64,000 bases of DNA from Lachnospiraceae bacterium (lineage in GTDB: Bacteria > Bacillota > Clostridia > Lachnospirales > Lachnospiraceae): positions 26,364 to 90,363 of the forward strand of contig JAGAQJ010000022.1 in NCBI GenBank assembly GCA_017622845.1, written 5' to 3'. Positions 59,993 to 64,000 of the stretch are shown here, one piece after another (the stretch's first letter is position 1; the number at the start of each line of letters is the position of its first letter). Below the pieces are notes generated by a model. The model saw nothing but the letters and a program-made list of their open reading frames with translations. It was not told the DNA's origin and did no database searches. The translations under genes and the position numbers were made by a program.

Positions 59993-60871
59993 ATGCAGTT
60001 TTTCTATATAGATTACATGAACAATGGAAAAAAGGAGCGCAATATCGGATTTTTACGGGTAGAAAATGACGGAATCAGCGTAGGACTGAGAGGAGTACCG
60101 GCGCAGTGCGGCGAACGATGCAAGGTGTATGCGGTTAATGTTGATGAGGAAAGGATTCTAATGGGTGAAGTCCCTGTAAAGTCGGGATATGGAATGGAGA
60201 AACTGCGATGGAATCATAAAATGGATTTCACGCGGTGCATGATAATTGAGATACCGCTCTATGGAAACAGAAAGGGCGTATGTGTGCTGAGGGGGCGTCC
60301 GGATACTGTGCAGATGCATCAGCCAAGGGATATTGACAGCAGCATGAGACAGGAACAGAACATGCAGGCAGTTGCATATCGTGCTGAGGAAAACAACAGT
60401 AAAAAGAGTGTACGGAATACGGAAACCAAAGAGCAGTTATGCAGTAACAAAAATTCTCAAGACACCGGTAAGCTGGAATGCGCGGATATTTATGAGGAGA
60501 TATTGGAGGATAAGTGGCAGCAGCTTTTAAAGTTGTATCCGCAAGTACATATTTGTCCTGAAGCACAGAGCATTTTAATCAGACCAAAAGATGCGGTCAT
60601 ACTGACCGGAAAATATCATGAACTTGCGACAAATTCGTTTGTGCTGCATGCATACTATAATTACAGGCAATTACTTTTGTTTCGGTATATGCAGAATCCC
60701 GTCCGCTATTATCTTGGCGTGCCGGGAGTGTATTACGAGAGAGAACAACGAATTGCACAAATGTTTGGGTTCGAAGGCTTCGAAAATGGTGAAGCCCGTA
60801 TGCAGAAAGATGCAGACAGGAAGGTGTACAAGGGCTGTTTTGGCTACTATATGAAGCGCGTGGAAATATAG
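59993..60871 (+). CDS. DUF6128-like protein of unknown function
   Basis: A 292-residue soluble protein. The N-terminal part (about 1-100) reads as a beta-rich domain (FFYIDYMNNGKKERNIGFLR, GISVGLRGVP, CKVYAVN). A polar, low-complexity linker (about 105-160) follows. The C-terminal part (about 180-292) has FVLHAYYNYRQLLLFRY, YYLGVPGVYYEREQRIAQMFGF and ends GCFGYYMKRVEI, a pattern I associate with DUF6128 in Lachnospiraceae. I do not know the function. GGGAGG lies 10 nt before the ATG. Confidence 0.7.
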   Translation: MQFFYIDYMNNGKKERNIGFLRVENDGISVGLRGVPAQCGERCKVYAVNVDEERILMGEVPVKSGYGMEKLRWNHKMDFTRCMIIEIPLYGNRKGVCVLRGRPDTVQMHQPRDIDSSMRQEQNMQAVAYRAEENNSKKSVRNTETKEQLCSNKNSQDTGKLECADIYEEILEDKWQQLLKLYPQVHICPEAQSILIRPKDAVILTGKYHELATNSFVLHAYYNYRQLLLFRYMQNPVRYYLGVPGVYYEREQRIAQMFGFEGFENGEARMQKDADRKVYKGCFGYYMKRVEI

Positions 60872-60927
60872 GCACTTCTGCTTTTGCCAAACTGTGTTGT
60901 TTTAAAATGAGCGATATGTGACAGGCT

Positions 60928-61638
60928 TTAAATACCTCGCAGCATGACATTCGGTATCAACGGTTTGCAAAGCGCGGCATAGGCTCTAAGTGTTTCTTCA
61001 TCATGGGCATGAAAGCCAGGGCAAAGGACTCCTTCACTGTCTGTGTAGGACTGTAGGAAATACGCTTCGGCACCTGCAATCCACTCAGATATGACACACA
61101 TGTCATTTTCTTCGTGAAGCTCTTGGACAATCGTTGTGCGGAATTCGTAGGGAATCCGCTTCTGAGTCATCAGCAGTTGTATAGAAGCGTGAATCGGGGA
61201 TAAATCAAAGCTGGCGGCCTGATCCGGTGCAAGACCAATCGTAATTCCATATTTATCCGGTGAATTTTTGATGTCCATGGCACAGTAATCAATCAGCCCG
61301 TCATGGATAAGCGCTTGAAGCATATCCGGATTCGTTCCGTTTGTGTCAAGCTTTACGAGATAGCCAAGCTCCTTGATGCGCCTGATAAATTCCGGCAAAT
61401 CAGAATACAGAGTGGGTTCCCCTCCGGTAATGCATACGCCAGTGAGGACATGGCATCTTTTTTTCAGAAAGGAAAACAATTCATTATCTGTGACAGGAGT
61501 GATTGACTCGCTTTTTCGTACAATGTCTTTGTTATGGCAGTACGGACAGCGGAAATTGCAGCCTCCGGTAAACAAGGTGGCTGCGACTCTGTTTGGATAA
61601 TCAAGCAGGGTAGTTTTATTCAGACCTAATATGAGCAT
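60928..61638 (-). CDS. nrdG: Radical-SAM anaerobic ribonucleotide reductase activating protein
   Basis: A 236-residue glycyl-radical-activating enzyme of the NrdG2 type; start at 61638 after GGAGG (an upstream in-frame ATG at 61683 lacks one). The [4Fe-4S]/SAM motif is CNFRCPYCH (C-x3-C-x2-C), followed by ITGGEPTLYSDLPEFIRRIK and KLDTNGTNPDML. NrdG2 activates class III ribonucleotide reductase under anaerobiosis. The nrdD partner is not in this window, so a different glycyl-radical target cannot be excluded. Confidence 0.87.
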   Translation of the reverse strand: MLILGLNKTTLLDYPNRVAATLFTGGCNFRCPYCHNKDIVRKSESITPVTDNELFSFLKKRCHVLTGVCITGGEPTLYSDLPEFIRRIKELGYLVKLDTNGTNPDMLQALIHDGLIDYCAMDIKNSPDKYGITIGLAPDQAASFDLSPIHASIQLLMTQKRIPYEFRTTIVQELHEENDMCVISEWIAGAEAYFLQSYTDSEGVLCPGFHAHDEETLRAYAALCKPLIPNVMLRGI

Positions 61639-61690
61639 AGAGAAAACCTCCGGTGGTTGCGGCTTGTTTCTGAGAGCAGGCATTTTTGAG

Positions 61691-61790
61691 GTAACCGTTC
61701 AGCCTTCCAGTTATTAACAGCCGGACGAAAACGGCAGATAACTGCTGCCTTTCGTCCTGGCTAAAATAATCCATAAGGTTGAACTGTTAC
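61691..61790 (+). mobile_element. MITE-like element, family 1, short form, 8-bp target duplication
   Basis: Exactly 100 bp from GTAACCGTTCAGCCTT to AAGGTTGAACTGTTAC, flanked by perfect 8-bp direct repeats TTTTTGAG (61683-61690 and 61791-61798). Nearly the whole element is palindromic (AGCCGGACGAAA...TTTCGTCCTGGCT), so it can fold into one long hairpin. It lies in the 5' flank of the nrdG-like gene. Confidence 0.9.
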
Positions 61791-61858
61791 TTTTTGAGTG
61801 GCACTGCAAAGCTCATGATATAATGAGCGTTAGCGAGTCGGAACATGCGAAGTCTGCT

Positions 61859-61878
61859 CATCACGAGCGGCGAATGGC
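61859..61878 (+). repeat. Short repeat shared with 22477-22496
   Basis: Second copy of ATCACGAGCGGCGAATGGC. Immediately after it is a perfect 10-bp inverted repeat ATCATGAATC-TCT-GATTCATGAT (61880-61902) that overlaps a TATAAT (about 61901-61907), a plausible regulated promoter of the following, now decayed, gene. Confidence 0.5.
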
Positions 61879-61955
61879 AATCATGAATCTCTGATTCATG
61901 ATATAATATAAAAAAGAAAAAATCAATACAGAGATGGAGGTTGATTTGAAGAGTG

Positions 61956-62091
61956 GTAACCGTTTAGTCCAGAGGTTTGTACTTGTTGCAAAACTCGTTA
62001 GAAAACGCAGCGGCTGAAAGACTCAAGGCACCACAAGGTGGTTCTGCATGTCTTTCGTCCTGTAACAGAAAGCCGAAGGCTGAACTGTTTC
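61956..62091 (+). mobile_element. MITE-like element, chimeric family 1/2
   Basis: A 136-bp segment from GTAACCGTTTAGTCC to AAGGCTGAACTGTTTC. Flanks GAAGAGTG (61948-61955) and GATGAGTG (62092-62099) match at 7 of 8. The interior GGCACCACAAGGTGGTTCTG resembles the family 2 palindrome, while CTTTCGTCCT and the right end are family 1. It lies between a GATGGAGG RBS-like site and the nitroreductase remnant. Confidence 0.75.
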
Positions 62092-62099
62092 GATGAGTG

Positions 62100-62499
62100 A
62101 TGTTTTATGCAGCAAGCGCAAGGGGAGGCCAGAGTTCTATCATCATCCAAGTGACCAAGCAAAAGCTTCGAGATGAGATTGTTAAGCTCAACTGCAGGAT
62201 AGGCGGGGGACGAAGGTTTTAATTTGTTTTATGGCGCTCCGGCGATGCTGATTGTATTGGCAAAAATGGATTGGACGAACCGTGTATATGACGGAAGCCT
62301 GGTCATGGGAAACCTTATGCTGGCAGCCCATGAACTGGGAATTGGAAGCTGCTGGATACACAGGGCTAAGGAGGAGTTTGAAACCGAATGGGGCAAAGAA
62401 CTGTTAAGCTCCCTTGGAATTGAGGAAGAGTATGAGGGAATCGGGCACTGTGCGCTTGGGTACGTAATTTTTATTTTTTTCTCCGAAATACTTCAATAG
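62100..62499 (+). pseudogene. Nitroreductase remnant, truncated and frameshifted
   Basis: Two frames together read as one nitroreductase: first FYAASARGGQSSIIIQVTKQ and KLRDEIVKLN (62100-62215), then after a shift near 62217 FNLFYGAPAMLIVLAKMDW, VYDGSLVMGNLMLAAHELGI, GSCWIHRAKEEFE and IGHCALGYV. These are the central and C-terminal motifs of the FMN nitroreductase family (about 170 residues). The N-terminal 30-odd residues (the RRS-R-F region) are missing and the tail after GYV is replaced by unrelated hydrophobic codons. Mobile elements lie on both sides (61956-62091 and 62584-62717). Confidence 0.85.
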
Positions 62500-62537
62500 T
62501 ATGCAAAAAAGATGCATTGTTGTTATATAATGATTTC

Positions 62538-62563
62538 AGCGTCAGCGTATACTGGCGCTGTTT
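62538..62563 (+). terminator. Hairpin terminator after the nitroreductase remnant
   Basis: CAGCGTCAG...CTGGCGCTG (one G-U pair) followed by TTTT. Similar to the hairpin at 5938-5963. Confidence 0.6.
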
Positions 62564-62583
62564 TACAGAATTGTAAACATATC

Positions 62584-62717
62584 GTAATTGTTCAGTACAG
62601 CGCTGCGCACTTGCTGCGGAGTGCGTGAGAATGCGTAAATTGCGTGAGGTATCAAGTCACCGCGAAGTGGTTTTGCATGACTTGATGCTCGTAACGATGA
62701 GGGTACTGAATCGTTAC
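62584..62717 (+). mobile_element. MITE-like element, family 2, 8-bp target duplication
   Basis: A 134-bp copy from GTAATTGTTCAGTAC to GTACTGAATCGTTAC between exact 8-bp repeats AACATATC (62576-62583 and 62718-62725). Internal hairpins intact. Its right end is 43 bp before the ATG of the next gene, so it sits in or next to that gene's promoter. Confidence 0.92.
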
Positions 62718-62759
62718 AACATATCATTATAAATAAAATTGAGTCAAGGGAGTATTCAA

Positions 62760-63794
62760 ATGAAGATAAAATCAAGGATTACGTTAATGCTCGGCATCAG
62801 TGTACTGGCACTGTCTGTTTCAGGATGTCAGAAGAACACCGTTGATGAGGAGGAGGATGCAGTCGAAGCACAGACAGATGACGAAGAGACAGTCGGAACC
62901 CGGACAGATGAGACGGGCACAGAGACAGCAGAAACCCGGACAGATGAGGAGGATGCAGCCGAAGCACAGGAGGCATCAGCTCCGGAAAATGCAGAACAGG
63001 AGCGTATGGAGCTGTCCCGGGACACATTTTACGAGGCGGCATCGAAGTGGCATGATCTGCCGGACGAAGATATCAATGTGATGTTTCAGAAGGTCAGGGA
63101 CAGCGGAATATTGGACATGGAAAACAGATATCTTACCGGCGCGGCAATCAATGATTACGATGCAAACGGCATAACGGACATGATCGTGTGCCTGTATGAG
63201 GAGAAGGAAGATGCAGAGCCTTATTCCGATGGCTGCCTGTATCTTTTTATGAATGATGACACGCCGTATTACATATATGATGATTTCTGCTGCTACTGTT
63301 TTGGTGCCATATTTGGTGATTTTGGCGCAGATATCGACAATGACGGAAACACGGAGATTGTTTTCTGTGTGCAGGGGACGGGCTGTGGCGGAGCAGGCGA
63401 CTGCCAGAAATTTGTGCTGAAATATCGGGATGGCAGAATCGAACGTATGGAGCTTCCCAATGATTTTATTGATGATGCATACGACTGCGGTCTGACAGTG
63501 CAGATAGAAAAAGACACACAAAAAGGCAGTTACAGCGCTTACTGCCCATATCTGGATGATACAATTGTATTTGATGCAGAGGAGAATGAGGAAGACTGGG
63601 ATGGCGGAAACTGCAGAGGATACTTCCTGCTGGATACGATGGAATATGACGGAAGACAGCTGCTTGTGGGATATGAATATCTATATGCAGGTTACATTGC
63701 AAACGGAGCAGGCACTGCCGTGTTTGTGTTTGACTGGGATGAGAACGGCAAGGCATATGTCCGGGATTGGGAAATTCAGACTGGTAATGAGTAG
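62760..63794 (+). CDS. Acidic lipoprotein with Asp-rich EF-hand/FG-GAP-like repeats
   Basis: AAGGGAG precedes the ATG at 62760. The 344-residue product has a lipoprotein signal (MLGISVLALSVSGC), then about 65 residues of Glu/Thr/Asp-rich linker with an imperfect repeat (TDEETVGTRTDE, TAETRTDEEDAAEAQ). The globular part has two calcium-binding-loop-like motifs, INDYDANGITDMIV and ADIDNDGNTEIVF, of the type in FG-GAP/VCBS propellers, plus several cysteines (DFCCYCFGA, GTGCGGAGDC). It is anchored outside the membrane. Function unknown. Confidence 0.78.
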   Translation: MKIKSRITLMLGISVLALSVSGCQKNTVDEEEDAVEAQTDDEETVGTRTDETGTETAETRTDEEDAAEAQEASAPENAEQERMELSRDTFYEAASKWHDLPDEDINVMFQKVRDSGILDMENRYLTGAAINDYDANGITDMIVCLYEEKEDAEPYSDGCLYLFMNDDTPYYIYDDFCCYCFGAIFGDFGADIDNDGNTEIVFCVQGTGCGGAGDCQKFVLKYRDGRIERMELPNDFIDDAYDCGLTVQIEKDTQKGSYSAYCPYLDDTIVFDAEENEEDWDGGNCRGYFLLDTMEYDGRQLLVGYEYLYAGYIANGAGTAVFVFDWDENGKAYVRDWEIQTGNE

Positions 63795-63860
63795 TTGAGA
63801 AGTGATTGTCTTTCGTATATCAGTCCGGAGAGAGTTATGCGTTAAAATGCTTATTGCAAA

Positions 63861-64000
63861 GTAACAGTTCAGCCTTTTATGCATTCCTATCCGGACGAAA
63901 AAGGCTGAGAGTATCCCGCCAACTGCCATTGGTTCCGAATGGGAATTTCCTAATATGATGAATTAAGGCTGTCTAATGAAGACGGAGCCGGCTCGAGTCG
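63861..64000 (-). mobile_element. MITE-like element, family 1, long form (truncated by window edge)
   Basis: Starts GTAACAGTTCAGCCTTTTAT and, read on the minus strand, matches the last 140 bp of the element at 6080-6425 (including GACTCGAGCCGGC, AGGAAATTCCCATT and CCAATGGCAG). The other end is outside the window, so a target duplication cannot be checked. It lies 66 bp after the lipoprotein stop; the bases between hold nothing that I recognise. Confidence 0.8.

Overview
The window looks like a chromosomal segment of a motile, anaerobic, low-GC Firmicute, most probably a gut Lachnospiraceae in the Agathobacter/Roseburia group. This is inferred from the gene content (flagellin plus FliS, a Tad pilus locus of the Clostridia type with a DUF5702-like protein, SpmA/SpmB, an oxygen-sensitive radical-SAM activase, MsmX-type sugar ATPase) and from base composition. 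No rRNA, tRNA, CRISPR array or transposase gene was seen.

Layout. 0-5.8 kb: end of a flagellar gene cluster (large DUF6240-like protein with a FliK-like C-terminus, flagellin, FliS) closed by a strong terminator, with a YaaL-like gene facing it. 6.5-17.5 kb: a complete tad/flp pilus operon with a good extended -10 promoter, a 55-residue Flp pilin, two prepilin peptidases, TadZ/TadA/TadB/TadC homologues, several pseudopilins and an FHA protein. 17.7-21.9 kb: rhomboid protease, flavodoxin-SCP2 fusion, HIT protein, murG and a TSCPD protein. 22.3-26.4 kb: the de novo NAD operon nadA-nadB-nadC-niaR with a candidate NiaR operator over its promoter. 27.4-44.3 kb: an alpha-1,6-glucan (dextran/isomalto-oligosaccharide) utilisation locus: YesM/YesN-type two-component system, two near-identical solute-binding lipoproteins with duplicated promoters, two permeases, a GH66 dextranase-like enzyme, a chemoreceptor, a GH13 oligo-1,6-glucosidase and a GH31 alpha-glucosidase. 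44.4-51.8 kb: spmA and spmB separated by about 6.3 kb carrying a chemoreceptor, a SEC-C protein, a secreted beta-helix protein and a LytTR regulator. 51.8-64 kb: mixed accessory and housekeeping genes (broken Imm1 immunity gene, orphan response regulator, Crh-like HPr, acetyltransferase, HD-GYP protein, DUF624 protein, msmX, a CdaR-type regulator, a radical-SAM activase, a decayed nitroreductase and an acidic lipoprotein).

The dextran locus has no ATPase of its own; the separate MsmX-type ATPase at 57.4 kb is the obvious candidate to energise its permeases. The surface GH66 would cut dextran, the binding proteins and permeases would import the oligosaccharides, and the cytoplasmic GH13 and GH31 enzymes would release glucose. 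A chemoreceptor inside the operon may link the substrate to the flagella.

The most striking unexplained structure is a set of short non-coding mobile elements. Two related families have terminal inverted repeats beginning GTAAC/GTAAT...GTTCAG and are flanked by 8-bp direct repeats that I could read directly: ATAATCCG, TTTTTGAG, TGTAAAAG and AACATATC are exact, and three others match 7 of 8. Chimeric copies join the two families. No transposase for them lies in the window.
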